A stretch of DNA of 64,000 bases from Tistrella mobilis (GCF_039634785.1 NZ_JBBIAB010000024.1:1-64000), one strand, 5' to 3'. Positions 16,534 to 25,257 are shown, numbered from the stretch's first letter. A program made the numbers and translations. Notes: a model not told the origin generated them from the letters alone.

Positions 16534-17622
16534 ATGCCGATCAGCGCCGATACGCTTGCCCAGCAGCTTCAAGACAAGCCCCTGCCGCTCGCCCGCCTTG
16601 CGGTGGTGCTGTGGGCGAAGGGCAAGAAGGAGGAGGCGCGGGTCGCCGCTCTCCGGGTGCTGGAGGTGGCGGGCGACGGTCATCCCGAGGCGGTGATGGT
16701 GGCGCGGGACATTCTGGCCCGCGACGTGCCGAAATGGCATTTCTCGATCATCCGCGATCAGCGCCGCAACGATCTCTACGAGGCGGCGCTGAAGCGGCTG
16801 GTCCGCCCTGAGTCCCATGTGCTGGAAATCGGCACCGGCACCGGCATCCTGTCGATGATGGCGGCGCGGGCCGGCGCCGAACGGGTCACGACCTGCGAGA
16901 TGAACCCGTCGGTCGCCGAGGCGGCGGCCCGGATCATTGCGAAGAACGGCTATGCCGATCGCGTGACCGTGGTGCCCAAGAAGTCCGATGATGCGCTGGT
17001 GGGCGAAGATATCGATGGCCGCGCCGATCTGCTGGTTCAGGAGATCATCTCCAACGATCTTCTGGGCGAGGCCGTGCTGCCGGCGATGGAGGATGCGGTC
17101 AAGCGGCTGCTGAAGCCCGGGGCGCGGATGATCCCGGATTCGGTCACCGCCCGGGTGGCGCTGGTCGACGATACCCGCGCCGCGAGGCATCGCATGGGCG
17201 AAATTTCGGGCTTCGATCTTGGCGGTTTCGACCATCTGGCCCAGGTCTGCCAGCGGGTGGGGGCCGATACCTCGCGGTTCACGCTCCGCAGTGCCGTCCA
17301 CGACCTGTTGCATTTCGACCTGCGTTCCGGCGGCCCCTATCCGGGCCGACGGGTGATGGCGAAGCTGACCGCCACCGGCGGCCGGGTGGCCGGCGTGGTC
17401 CAGTGGCTGAAGATGGATATGGACGGTACGGGCGAGCTGATTTACGAGAACCGCCCGGATCAGGGGCTGTCTTCGTGCTGGGCGGTGCGCTTCTTCCCCT
17501 TCGACGCGCCACGGGATCTGCCGGCCGGATCGACGGTGGAAATCGGCGCCACCCATGACCGCAACACCATCATGATCTGGTGCGAAAAGGTTGAGGCGAC
17601 GGCGGAAACCGCCGTCGCCTGA
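16534..17622 (+). CDS. PRMT-like SAM-dependent methyltransferase
   Basis: A 362-residue class I methyltransferase resembling protein arginine methyltransferases, particularly the PRMT7 branch. The SAM motif VLEIGTGTGILSMMAARAGA is at about 97-116 and the acidic CEMNP follows. A double-Glu hairpin is visible as QEIISNDLLGE (Glu170 and Glu179), the arrangement that binds the guanidinium group in PRMTs. The first 65 residues are helical and resemble one or two TPR-like units. Later, VQWLKMDMDG matches the position of the PRMT C-terminal barrel. Its target is unknown. The gene stands alone, convergent to a GMC oxidoreductase gene. Confidence 0.8.
   Translation: MPISADTLAQQLQDKPLPLARLAVVLWAKGKKEEARVAALRVLEVAGDGHPEAVMVARDILARDVPKWHFSIIRDQRRNDLYEAALKRLVRPESHVLEIGTGTGILSMMAARAGAERVTTCEMNPSVAEAAARIIAKNGYADRVTVVPKKSDDALVGEDIDGRADLLVQEIISNDLLGEAVLPAMEDAVKRLLKPGARMIPDSVTARVALVDDTRAARHRMGEISGFDLGGFDHLAQVCQRVGADTSRFTLRSAVHDLLHFDLRSGGPYPGRRVMAKLTATGGRVAGVVQWLKMDMDGTGELIYENRPDQGLSSCWAVRFFPFDAPRDLPAGSTVEIGATHDRNTIMIWCEKVEATAETAVA
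17594..17620. terminator. Bidirectional hairpin terminator between convergent genes
   Basis: A perfect 12-bp stem (AGGCGACGGCGG at 17594-17605 and its complement at 17609-17620) has a three-base AAA loop. It forms inside the last codons of the methyltransferase gene. On the minus strand the stem is followed by a CCTTTTC tract, fitting termination of the GMC gene; on the plus strand it is followed by CTTCTTCCT. The structure is clear; termination is inferred. Confidence 0.6.
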
Positions 17623-17634
17623 GCGCCTTCTTCC

Positions 17635-19269
17635 TCAGGCGGCGGCCTTTGCGCCGGCGCTGCGGGCCGCCAGGATCATCGATGCCGCCCGTTCGGCGAT
17701 CATGATGGTGGGGGCGTTGGTGTTGCCGCCCGGCAGGCAGGGCATGACCGAGGCATCCACCACCCGCAGACCCTGAACTCCGCGCAGCCGCAGATCCGGC
17801 GTCACCACCGCGCCGTCGTCATTGCCCATCCGGCAGGTGCCGACGGGATGGTAGATGGTGTCGGCGCGGGCGCGGATATGGGCGGTCAGGGTCTGGTCGT
17901 CAGGCTCGCCGGAGAGATAGAGTTCGCGGGCCCGATAGGGGGCGAGGGCGGGGGCCGAGAGGATCCGCCGGGTGATGCGCGTGCCCTTCAGCATCACCGC
18001 CAGATCGTCCGGATCGGCGAAGAAGGCCGGGTCGATCGCGGGCGCCGCCAGCGGATCGGCCGAGGCCAGGCGCACACTGCCGCGGGATTTCGGCCGCAGC
18101 ACGCAGACATGGCAGCTGAAGCCATAGCCGGCATGCAGTTTGCGGGCGTGGTCGTCGACGATCGAAATCACGAAATGCAGCTGGATGTCGGGCCGGTCGA
18201 GCGTGGGATCGGTCTTGAGAAAGGCGCCGCCCTCGGCGAAGGGGGTGGTGAGCATGCCGGTGCGGTTGCGCCGCCAGTCCCGCCAGGCGCGGACGAGCCG
18301 GCCGGTGCCGGCCATGCCGATGCCGAACATGTCGGTATCGGTCGACGACCAGCCCAGGATGAAATCCGGATGGTCCTGAAGATTGCGGCCGACATTGGCG
18401 AGATCTGCGACCACGGGGATGCCCAGGGCCGACAGCTCGGCCGCAGGGCCGATGCCTGAGAGCATCAGCAGCTGCGGCGAGTTGAAGGCGCCGCCCGAGA
18501 GGATCACCTCGGCACGCGCCCGGACCTCGCCGGTCTCCCGACCGCGCCGCCAGGCGATGCCGGCCGCGCGGCCGTCCTCGATCAGGATCCGGGTGGCATG
18601 GGTGCGGGTCATGACGTGCAGATTGGGCCGCGCCGCCATCACCGGATGCAGATAGGCCGCCGCTGCGGAACAGCGCTCCCCCTTTGCCGGACCCGAATGA
18701 AACTGGGTGACCTGATAGAGCCCGACACCTTCCTGACGCGGACCGTTGAAATCCTCGTTGACGGGGATCTGGCACTCGGCTGCCGCCTCTACGAAGGCGC
18801 GCGAGACCGGGCGTGGCGAGGGCTGGTCCGAGACCTGAAGCGGCCCGTCGGCGCCGTGGAAATCATCGGCGCCGCGCTGATTGCCTTCCGCTTTGCGGAA
18901 CCAGGGCAGCACTTCCTCCCACGACCAGCCCGGGCAGCCCGCCGCCGCCCAGCCGTCATAGTCCGAGGGATGGCCGCGGACATAGAGCATGGCGTTGATC
19001 GCGCTCGACCCGCCCAGCGCCTTGCCGCGTGGCTGATAGCCGCGCCGGCCGCCCAGGCCCGGCTGCGGGACCGTTTCATAGGCCCAGTTGTTGATCTTCG
19101 GCCGCCCCGGCAGCATCGCCACCACGCCGGCCGGCGTGCGGATCAACCGGTCGCGGCCCTCGCCGCCCGCCTCGATCAGGCAGACCTCGACCGACGGGTC
19201 GTCCGTCAGCCGTCGGGCGAGCACGGACCCTGCCGATCCGCCGCCCACGATCACGTAATCGAATACCAT
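17635..19269 (-). CDS. GMC-family oxidoreductase (choline dehydrogenase-like)
   Basis: A 544-residue FAD flavoprotein that oxidises an alcohol. The FAD motif GGGSAGSVLARRL is at residues 9-21. The GMC signature 1 region GKALGGSSAINAMLYVRG and signature 2 region GAFNSPQLLMLSGIGP are present. The catalytic C-terminal area YHPVGTCRMG carries the His of the family. Full length and undamaged. It resembles choline dehydrogenase (BetA) and alkanol dehydrogenases such as AlkJ, but lacks bet-gene neighbours, so the substrate is open. It is convergent to the PRMT-like gene. Confidence 0.92.
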   Translation of the reverse strand: MVFDYVIVGGGSAGSVLARRLTDDPSVEVCLIEAGGEGRDRLIRTPAGVVAMLPGRPKINNWAYETVPQPGLGGRRGYQPRGKALGGSSAINAMLYVRGHPSDYDGWAAAGCPGWSWEEVLPWFRKAEGNQRGADDFHGADGPLQVSDQPSPRPVSRAFVEAAAECQIPVNEDFNGPRQEGVGLYQVTQFHSGPAKGERCSAAAAYLHPVMAARPNLHVMTRTHATRILIEDGRAAGIAWRRGRETGEVRARAEVILSGGAFNSPQLLMLSGIGPAAELSALGIPVVADLANVGRNLQDHPDFILGWSSTDTDMFGIGMAGTGRLVRAWRDWRRNRTGMLTTPFAEGGAFLKTDPTLDRPDIQLHFVISIVDDHARKLHAGYGFSCHVCVLRPKSRGSVRLASADPLAAPAIDPAFFADPDDLAVMLKGTRITRRILSAPALAPYRARELYLSGEPDDQTLTAHIRARADTIYHPVGTCRMGNDDGAVVTPDLRLRGVQGLRVVDASVMPCLPGGNTNAPTIMIAERAASMILAARSAGAKAAA

Positions 19270-19380
19270 TGCCCTTTTCCTCCCCCGGTCGCACCGATGC
19301 GTGCCGGTGCGTCTTGGTTGAGGAAATTGAACGCCCCTCCCGGCCTTATGTCCAGATGGTTGATGCGGTCCGGGGGCGGG

Positions 19381-20316
19381 TCAGATCGATTTCAGCAGCA
19401 CGCGATCGATCGCATGGGTTGCATCCTTGTGCAGGATGACATCGGCACGCATGCGGGTGGGCAGGATGTTCTCGTGCAGGTTCACCCGGTTGATGCCGCT
19501 CCAGATGCCGCGGGCGACCTCGACCGCCTCGTCATGGGGCAGATCGGCGTAGTGGTGGAAATACGAGGCCGGGTTGCGGAAGGCGGTCTTCTGCAGCAGC
19601 AGGAAGCGGTCGACATACCAACGCGCGACATCGGCCTCGTCGGCATCCAGATAGAGCGCGATGTCGCAGAAATCCGACACCACCGCCGGGGCATTGCCGT
19701 CCACCTGCAGCAGGTTCAGCCCCTCCAGAATCAGGATGTCGGGCCGCCGGACCATCTGGAACTCGCCCGGCACGATGTCGTAGGAGAGGTGGGAATAGAC
19801 CGGAGCCGCAACCTCTTCCGCCCCCGCTTTCACCGCGGCCAGGAAGCGGATCATGGCCGCGGTGTCATAGCTTTCGGGGAAGCCCTTGCGCGTCATCAGC
19901 CCGCGGGCCTTGAGCACCGCGGTCGGGTGCAGGAAGCCGTCGGTGGTGACCAGATCGACGCGCGGATGATCGGGCCAGCGGGCAAGGAGCGCGCGCAGCA
20001 CCCGGGCGAAGGTGCTTTTGCCGGCCGCCACGCTGCCGACCAGCGCCACCACATAGGGTGCGCGCCCAGCCGGCCGGCCGAGGAAGGCATCGCGCACCCG
20101 CGACAGGCCGCGGGCGGCGCCGACATGCAGGTTCAGCAGCCGGGAGAGCGGCAGATAGACCTCCGACACGTCGGCAAGCCCGATCGGATCCTGCAACCCG
20201 CGCAGGCCCGCCAGCTCGGCTTCCGACAGGGTGAGCGGCGTGTTGGAGCGCAGCGCCGCCCAGGCGCTGCGGTCGAAGCTCTCATAGCCCGGCAGCGCGC
20301 CGGCAATATCCTGCAT
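19381..20316 (-). CDS. coaA: Type I pantothenate kinase
   Basis: A 311-residue kinase catalysing the first step of coenzyme A synthesis, ATP-dependent phosphorylation of pantothenate. The Walker A motif GSVAAGKST is at about residues 94-102, followed by VDLVTTDGFLHP and the MTRKGFPESYD segment, all characteristic of bacterial CoaA. The length matches the E. coli enzyme of 316 residues. The start at 20316 is supported by GGAGAG seven bases upstream; longer upstream extension lacks support. It stands alone between the GMC and glyoxalase genes. Confidence 0.95.
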   Translation of the reverse strand: MQDIAGALPGYESFDRSAWAALRSNTPLTLSEAELAGLRGLQDPIGLADVSEVYLPLSRLLNLHVGAARGLSRVRDAFLGRPAGRAPYVVALVGSVAAGKSTFARVLRALLARWPDHPRVDLVTTDGFLHPTAVLKARGLMTRKGFPESYDTAAMIRFLAAVKAGAEEVAAPVYSHLSYDIVPGEFQMVRRPDILILEGLNLLQVDGNAPAVVSDFCDIALYLDADEADVARWYVDRFLLLQKTAFRNPASYFHHYADLPHDEAVEVARGIWSGINRVNLHENILPTRMRADVILHKDATHAIDRVLLKSI

Positions 20317-20375
20317 CACAATCTCTCCATTGCCCGGCACAGGCCACAACGCCCGCTCCCCCCGGGCCCTTGCGA

Positions 20376-20900
20376 TCAGCCGCCGGTGACCAGGCCGGCG
20401 AGGCCGTCGGCCGACAGGATCTCGATCCAGTAGCCGTCGGGGTCGCGGATGAAGGCCAGGCCCTTCATCTTGCCGTCGTCGGGCCGCTTCACGAAATCGA
20501 CGCCCAGCTCTTCGAACCGCGCGCAGGCGGCATAGACGTCGGGCACGGTGATGCCGATATGGCCGAAGCCGCGCGGATCGCTGTTGCCGTTGTGATAGCC
20601 GGCAAAGCCGTCATCGCTTTCGGTGCCCCAGTTATGGGTCAGCTCCAGCGCGCCCTTGCGGCGGAATACCCAGGCGGCGGCCTCGGCCGGGGTCTCGGGC
20701 TGCGGCTCGTCCGAGGCGTCGACATAGCCCATGAAGTAGAGCGAGAACTTCATCTCGGGGAAGTCGAAGCGTCTGAGCAGGCGCATGCCCAGCACGTCGC
20801 GATAGAAGGCGACCGACCGTTCCGGATCGCGGACCCGGAGCATGGTCTGGCTGAGGATGAAGTCGCGGGTGGCCGGATCGGCGGCGGCGGTTCCGGTCAT
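20376..20900 (-). CDS. gloA: Lactoylglutathione lyase (glyoxalase I)
   Basis: A 174-residue metal-dependent isomerase that converts the methylglyoxal-glutathione adduct to S-lactoylglutathione. Recognisable segments are [22 protein letters not shown] near the N-terminus, [10 protein letters not shown] in the middle, [13 protein letters not shown], and [13 protein letters not shown] with the metal-ligand Glu. The insertion length resembles the larger eukaryote/Pseudomonas-like GloA form. The start at 20900 has AAGGAGA upstream. It is codirectional with coaA, 59 bp away. Confidence 0.92.
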   Translation of the reverse strand: MTGTAAADPATRDFILSQTMLRVRDPERSVAFYRDVLGMRLLRRFDFPEMKFSLYFMGYVDASDEPQPETPAEAAAWVFRRKGALELTHNWGTESDDGFAGYHNGNSDPRGFGHIGITVPDVYAACARFEELGVDFVKRPDDGKMKGLAFIRDPDGYWIEILSADGLAGLVTGG

Positions 20901-21154
20901 GACCGTCTCCTTGGATAAGCGGCGCGGGCGGTGTGGCATCCGCCGGCGCCCGTGGTGGGCGTCGGGGCAGAGCCTAGCGGCCGGGCGCGCGCTTGTCGCC
21001 TGTCGAAGACGGCCGGGGTGGTCCTCAGCGCGGAGAGACCCGACGATGTGCACCCGCAGGCGAGCGGCCGGCCCCGGCAGCTGCCAGACTGATCAGGCCC
21101 GCAAGAGGCGGCCGCCAAGATGCGGCGTTCAACACGAGACCTGGGAGGACGACC

Positions 21155-21628
21155 ATGCTGATGTCGACGGGCCATATCGCCAAGCCCCATACGCCCGAAG
21201 AATATGTTCAGATCGACGACGGGCCCTGGGCACCGTTCCCCGATGCCTTCTCGGATGGCGGCATCACCTGGAAGCTGCTGCATGTTTCGCCCGAAAGCGG
21301 CGGCTGGACCGCGATTTTCACCTGCCCGGCCGGGTCGTCCTTTGCGGCCCATATCCATACCGGGCCGGGCGAGTATTTCCTGACCCATGGCCGCATGGAC
21401 GTGCGCGGCGGCCGGGATGCCGGCGGCGACACCGCGGTGGCGCCGGGCTATGGCTTCGAATCCTCGGGCGCCCGCCACGACCGCACCTTCTTCCCGGTCG
21501 ACAGCGTGTTCTATATGACGTTCCTCGGCCCGCTCGCCTTCATTCAGCCGGACGGCACGGTCATCGCCAATATCGGCTGGGCCGAAGCCCAGGGGGCCTG
21601 GACCGCCTTCCTTTCGGCGCAGTCATGA
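21155..21628 (+). CDS. Cupin-domain protein (ChrR/dihydroxyacetophenone dioxygenase-like)
   Basis: A 157-residue single-domain cupin. The first metal motif includes HIHTGPGEYFLTHGRMDVRG (two His and Glu, then His). The second motif is partly kept in ESSGARHDRTFFP. Relatives are annotated as ChrR-type cupins or 2,4'-dihydroxyacetophenone dioxygenases; which of these applies cannot be told. The start at 21155 has GGGAGGA upstream. The stop overlaps the start of the next gene (ATGA), so the pair is translated together. The nearby acetophenone-type monooxygenase makes a dioxygenase role attractive but unproven. Confidence 0.75.
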   Translation: MLMSTGHIAKPHTPEEYVQIDDGPWAPFPDAFSDGGITWKLLHVSPESGGWTAIFTCPAGSSFAAHIHTGPGEYFLTHGRMDVRGGRDAGGDTAVAPGYGFESSGARHDRTFFPVDSVFYMTFLGPLAFIQPDGTVIANIGWAEAQGAWTAFLSAQS

Positions 21629-21954
21629 GCACGGCCGCCGTGTTCGACCGCCATCTCGGCGCCTTCGCACAGGGCCTGGATGCGGTTCTGGCCGATTACG
21701 ATGCGGCGGCAGTGGTGATCACCCCGTATGCGGTGCATCATGGGATCGAGGAGATCCGGCAGTTCTTTGCCGGCTTCCTTGCGGAGGCCACGCCCGAATT
21801 CTGGGCGGCATTCCGGGTTGAGACACGTCAGGTGGCGGGGGAGGTCGCCTATCTGGTCTGGTCGGCGGCGCCCTTCGTCACGCGGGCGACCGACACGCTG
21901 CTGGTCCGCGACGATCGGATCCTGGTCCAGACGTTCACCCCCTTCCACGGCTGA
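21625..21954 (+). CDS. SnoaL/NTF2-like domain protein
   Basis: A 109-residue protein with the alpha+beta cone layout of SnoaL/DUF4440 proteins: helix (FDRHLGAFAQGLDAVLADYD), strand, HGIEEIRQFFAGFL helix, then beta strands ending in TDTLLVRDDRILVQTFTPFH. Such proteins are small isomerases, hydratases or ligand carriers. It overlaps the cupin gene by four bases and is 35 bp upstream of an AraC gene, so all three look like one transcript. No specific activity can be assigned. Confidence 0.75.
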   Translation: MSTAAVFDRHLGAFAQGLDAVLADYDAAAVVITPYAVHHGIEEIRQFFAGFLAEATPEFWAAFRVETRQVAGEVAYLVWSAAPFVTRATDTLLVRDDRILVQTFTPFHG

Positions 21955-21989
21955 CATATCCGCCAGCGAGGCGGGGAGGCCAGTCGCCC

Positions 21990-22970
21990 ATGTCCCTGTC
22001 TACCACGTCCCCCTCCACCACGCCGGGCGGCGCATCCTGGCGCGCCGCCGACCACCCGCCGGACCTCCGCCCGGAGGTCTGGCGCACCACGCTCGAGACC
22101 GTCTATGACGGCTGGGCGGCCATCGGCCGGCCGATGCCGGGCTTCGACGCGCGGCTGCTTCAGCGGCGCGCCGGCCCGGTGACGGTCGTCGATTGCATAT
22201 GTGATCCCTGTGCCGGCAGCCGCCGACGGCCGGGGCCGGCGCGCGACGGCCGCGAGCTTGTCGTCATCCAGCTGGTCCTCGGCGGTCGCGAGCAGTTCTC
22301 GATCGGCGAGGCGCAGATCGCCCTCGGCCCCGGCGACGTGCTGGTCTGGACCACCACCCGGCCGATGAGCTTCGAGGTGACGGAACGTCTGCACAAGCGG
22401 TCGGTGGTGCTGCCGCTCGCCCGGCTCCGTCACTGGCTGCCGGGCAGCTGGCAGGGGGCGACCGGCCGCATGGCCGCAGGCACGGCGGGGGCGGCGCTGG
22501 TCTCCGGTGCGGTGGGCGCCATGGCCGGCGGGCTGCTGGAACAGAACCTGCCCGATGGCGAGGCGCTGGGCGAGGCGATGCTGGGCGTGCTGGTCGCAGG
22601 CCTGGGTGCCGAGGCGCCGCGCCGCGCGGGCGGGCTCAGGGCGGCGCAGCTCGACCGGGTCAAGGCGCTGATCGATGCCCGGCTCGACGACCCGGATCTG
22701 GACCCGGCCGGCATCGCCGCCGCGGCCGGCATCTCGCTTCGCCATCTCCACGCCCTGTTCGGCAGCGCCGGTACCACCGTCCGCCGCCACCTGATCACCG
22801 CCCGGCTGGACCGCTGCCGCCGCGATCTGGCCAATCCGGTGATGGCGGGGCGCACCATCACCGACATCGCCTTTTCATGGGGGTTCCAGAACGCGGGCCA
22901 TTTCGGCCGCCGCTTCCGCGACGCCTATGGTCTGTCGCCGCAGGCTTTCCGGCAGGGGCGAGACAGGTGA
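21990..22970 (+). CDS. AraC-family transcriptional regulator
   Basis: A 326-residue regulator. The C-terminal part has the AraC double helix-turn-helix: DLDPAGIAAAAGISLRHLHALF and ITDIAFSWGFQNAGHFGRRFRDAYGLSPQAFR. The N-terminal half resembles the AraC-binding-like domain of the FeaR/NdhR subgroup, with GPGDVLVWTTTRPMSFEV. A good ribosome site (GGGGAGG) precedes the start. It lies immediately after the cupin and SnoaL genes and may autoregulate that operon. Confidence 0.9.
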   Translation: MSLSTTSPSTTPGGASWRAADHPPDLRPEVWRTTLETVYDGWAAIGRPMPGFDARLLQRRAGPVTVVDCICDPCAGSRRRPGPARDGRELVVIQLVLGGREQFSIGEAQIALGPGDVLVWTTTRPMSFEVTERLHKRSVVLPLARLRHWLPGSWQGATGRMAAGTAGAALVSGAVGAMAGGLLEQNLPDGEALGEAMLGVLVAGLGAEAPRRAGGLRAAQLDRVKALIDARLDDPDLDPAGIAAAAGISLRHLHALFGSAGTTVRRHLITARLDRCRRDLANPVMAGRTITDIAFSWGFQNAGHFGRRFRDAYGLSPQAFRQGRDR

Positions 22971-23059
22971 CAGGCGACAGGTGAAAGGCGGACGAGGAGG
23001 CGATATCATCCGCGTCATCTGCACCATAAATTGATGCGGACCGGCCAGGGAGTTTCGTC

Positions 23060-23248
23060 ATGTCCCGGATCAACAGGCAGACCACGGACGCCGATCAACC
23101 GCCAAAGGCGGGGGATGAGAAGCGGGCCGGGGATGAGAAGGGGGCTTTCGACCGTCTGAAGGCGGCGCTGACCGAAGCCTTCGCCGCCCCAGACATGGCG
23201 TACCAGCCATTGACGGCCGCCGAGGTGATCGCCCGGAACCGGCGCTGA
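23060..23248 (+). CDS. Small hypothetical protein
   Basis: A 62-residue hydrophilic protein, rich in Lys, Asp and Ala, with two adjacent GDEK-type repeats (AGDEKRAGDEKGAFD) and a C-terminal helix ending in AAEVIARNRR. The start is preceded by an AGGGAG ribosome site. I do not recognise the family. The gene lies between an AraC gene and the convergent DsbA-like isomerase gene. Coding is plausible from codon positions and ribosome site, but not certain. Confidence 0.5.
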   Translation: MSRINRQTTDADQPPKAGDEKRAGDEKGAFDRLKAALTEAFAAPDMAYQPLTAAEVIARNRR

Positions 23249-23255
23249 CGAAGGC

Positions 23256-23864
23256 TCACGCCTTCGCCAGTTCCTCCTCCACCTGACCCAGCCGTTCCTT
23301 GCCGAAGAACATGTCCTCGCCGACATAGAAGGTCGGGATGCCGAAGGCGCCGCGGGCGACCGCCGCCTCGGTGTTGGCGGCGAGTTCGGCCTTCACCGCC
23401 GCGTCCTGGGTTGCGGCGGCGATGGCGGCACCGTCCAGCCCGGCTTCGTTCAGCGTGGCGACGAAGACCTCGGGGTCGTCCATCTTGCGGCCGGTTTCCC
23501 ACATCGCGGTCTCGACGGCCTCAAGATAGGCGTCGCCCACCCCCATGCGCTTCGCGGCGACGAAGCCGCGCATGGCGAGCAGGGTGTTGACCGGGAAATG
23601 CGGGTTGATCCGGAAGGCGTCGAAGCCGTGCCTGGCCACGAAGCGGCGCAGTTCCAGCGCCTCGTACTCGTTCTTGCCCTTGATGCCGGCGAAGGCGAGC
23701 ATCGGCGCCTGATTGCCGGTCGCCTTGAAGATGCCGCCCAGCAGGCAGGGGATGACATTGACGGTGGCGCCGGTGCGGGCGGCCACCTGGTCCAGCACCC
23801 GGCGCGCCAGATAGGCGTTGGGGCTGCCGAAATCATAGATCATGTCGACGGTGCGGCTGCTCAT
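23256..23864 (-). CDS. DsbA-family 2-hydroxychromene-2-carboxylate isomerase-like protein
   Basis: A 202-residue thioredoxin-fold protein of the DsbA/kappa-class glutathione transferase group, close to 2-hydroxychromene-2-carboxylate isomerase of aromatic degradation. It has the N-terminal YDFGSPNAYLARRVL segment in place of a CxxC motif, the INPHFPVNTLLAMRG region, and the cis-Pro segment GAFGIPTFYVGEDMFFGKERL typical of the family. The start at 23864 is preceded by GGGAGA; starting further upstream would overlap the SDR gene. It is just downstream of the SDR gene in one operon. Confidence 0.88.
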   Translation of the reverse strand: MSSRTVDMIYDFGSPNAYLARRVLDQVAARTGATVNVIPCLLGGIFKATGNQAPMLAFAGIKGKNEYEALELRRFVARHGFDAFRINPHFPVNTLLAMRGFVAAKRMGVGDAYLEAVETAMWETGRKMDDPEVFVATLNEAGLDGAAIAAATQDAAVKAELAANTEAAVARGAFGIPTFYVGEDMFFGKERLGQVEEELAKA

Positions 23865-23878
23865 GCGTCTGGTCTCCC

Positions 23879-24643
23879 TCACCAGGTTTCCGACCAGGGG
23901 CGCAGATCCAGTTCATGCGTCCAGGCCGATTTGGGCTGCCTATGCAGCCAGACATAATTGGCGGCGATGTCTTCGGGCTTCAGGATCAGATCCTGGTCCA
24001 GCAGCGTCTGAACATCCTCGCGGGTGGAGCGGGTGAAGGCGCCGTCGATGGCGCCGTCGACCACGACATGGGCGACATGGATGCCCCGGGGCCCCAGCTC
24101 GCGCGCCATGCTCTGGGCCACGGCCCGAAGGCCGTGCTTGGCGGCGGCGAAGGCGGCGAAGCCTTCCCGGCCGCGGATGCTGGCGGTGGCACCGGTGAAC
24201 AGGATGGTGCCCCGGCCGCGCGGCACCATCACGCGCGCAGCCTCTCGCCCGGCCAGAAAACCGGCGAAACAGGCCATCTCCCAGACCTTGGTGAAGACAC
24301 GGGCGGTGGTATCGCGGATGTCGAAACGGACATTCGCGCCGATGTTGAAGACCACCACTTCCAGCGGCCCGACCTCGGCCTCGATACGGTCGAAGAGGGC
24401 GACCATCTCGTCTTCCGACCGGGCATCGACCCCATAGGCATGGGCGCGGCCGCCCTCGGCGCGGATCTCCTCGGCCAGCGCCTCTACCTGATCCAGATTG
24501 CGCGGCCGGCGGGTCAGGCAGACCGCATGGCCGCGGGCGGCGAACGCCCGCGCGATCGCCCCGCCGACCCCGATGCCGGCGCCGATGACCAGGCAGGCGC
24601 CGGGTGTGGTGCCAGGCTTGGCCTGCGTCGTTGGATGGCTCAT
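23879..24643 (-). CDS. SDR-family oxidoreductase with Phe in place of the catalytic Tyr
   Basis: A 254-residue short-chain dehydrogenase/reductase with the Rossmann cofactor motif at GAGIGVGGAIARAFAARGH. The NNAG-equivalent is FNIGANV. In the catalytic region the usual Y-x-x-x-K reads F-A-A-A-K (within GREGFAAFAAAKHGL), so Lys is kept but the catalytic Tyr is Phe; the codon is clearly TTC. A Ser is present upstream in TGATASIRG. The enzyme may use another mechanism, bind cofactor without classic catalysis, or belong to a subfamily that keeps this change. It is followed by the isomerase gene and divergent from an HxlR gene. Confidence 0.88.
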   Translation of the reverse strand: MSHPTTQAKPGTTPGACLVIGAGIGVGGAIARAFAARGHAVCLTRRPRNLDQVEALAEEIRAEGGRAHAYGVDARSEDEMVALFDRIEAEVGPLEVVVFNIGANVRFDIRDTTARVFTKVWEMACFAGFLAGREAARVMVPRGRGTILFTGATASIRGREGFAAFAAAKHGLRAVAQSMARELGPRGIHVAHVVVDGAIDGAFTRSTREDVQTLLDQDLILKPEDIAANYVWLHRQPKSAWTHELDLRPWSETW

Positions 24644-24693
24644 GGCGTGTTTCTCCTCCCGACCGGGTCATCATATTGCCCGGGGTTATGTAA

Positions 24694-24708
24694 GTCCAGT
24701 TTCTGGAC
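24694..24708. promoter_or_regulatory. Inverted-repeat operator candidate for HxlR
   Basis: GTCCAG, TTT, CTGGAC form a perfect 6-bp inverted repeat centred in the 110-bp region between the divergent SDR and HxlR genes. HxlR dimers bind short symmetric sites near their own promoters, so control of both genes is likely. The binding protein is inferred from position only. Confidence 0.55.
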
Positions 24709-24753
24709 GAAGTTCGTATTGAATCTGGATCGAGTCAATGGAATACTGCGGCC

Positions 24754-25257
24754 ATGAAACGCGATGATCTGAAAGACCAGCCCTGTTCCATGGCGCGCAC
24801 CGTTGCGGTGATCGGCGACCGCTGGACCCTGATGCTGCTGAGGGACTGCTTTCTGGGGGTGCGGCGCTTCGACACCTTCCAGGAGCGGCTGGGGATTTCG
24901 CGCACCATCATCGCCGAACGGTTGAAACTGCTGGTCGATGAGGGCGTGCTGGCGCGGGTCCGCTATCAGGATCGCCCCCCGCGCGACGAATACCGCCTCA
25001 CCCCCAAGGGCTTCGATCTCTATCCCGTGGTGATGAGCATCGTGCACTGGGGCAACCGGCATTATGCGGGGGAGGCGGGGCCACCGATGCTGCACCGGCA
25101 TCGCACTTGCGGTCACGACATCGAACCGGTGCTGACCTGCCGGGCCTGTGGCGAGGAACTGCGCGCCCGCGAGGTGGAGGTGCGCGCCGGGCCGGGGATC
25201 GGTGACGAGGCTGCGGCCGCCGCGGCCCTGCCGCCACGGCGCGGGCGGACCGGCTGA
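24754..25257 (+). CDS. HxlR-family regulator with C-terminal Cys-rich segment
   Basis: A 167-residue winged-helix regulator. The N-terminus CSMARTVAVIGDRWTLMLLRD with its early Cys is characteristic of HxlR proteins that sense electrophiles or aromatic compounds. The recognition region RLGISRTIIAERLKLLVDEGVL follows. Beyond the usual 110 residues there is an extension with C-G-H and C-x-x-C (TCGHDI, CRACGEEL) that could bind zinc, followed by an Ala/Arg tail. It is divergent from the SDR and isomerase operon, which it most likely regulates. Confidence 0.9.
   Translation: MKRDDLKDQPCSMARTVAVIGDRWTLMLLRDCFLGVRRFDTFQERLGISRTIIAERLKLLVDEGVLARVRYQDRPPRDEYRLTPKGFDLYPVVMSIVHWGNRHYAGEAGPPMLHRHRTCGHDIEPVLTCRACGEELRAREVEVRAGPGIGDEAAAAAALPPRRGRTG

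Noticed and set aside
17635-19269. Naming the GMC oxidoreductase betA
   Set aside because: No betB, betI or choline transporter neighbours are visible, and GMC enzymes of this similarity oxidise many alcohols.
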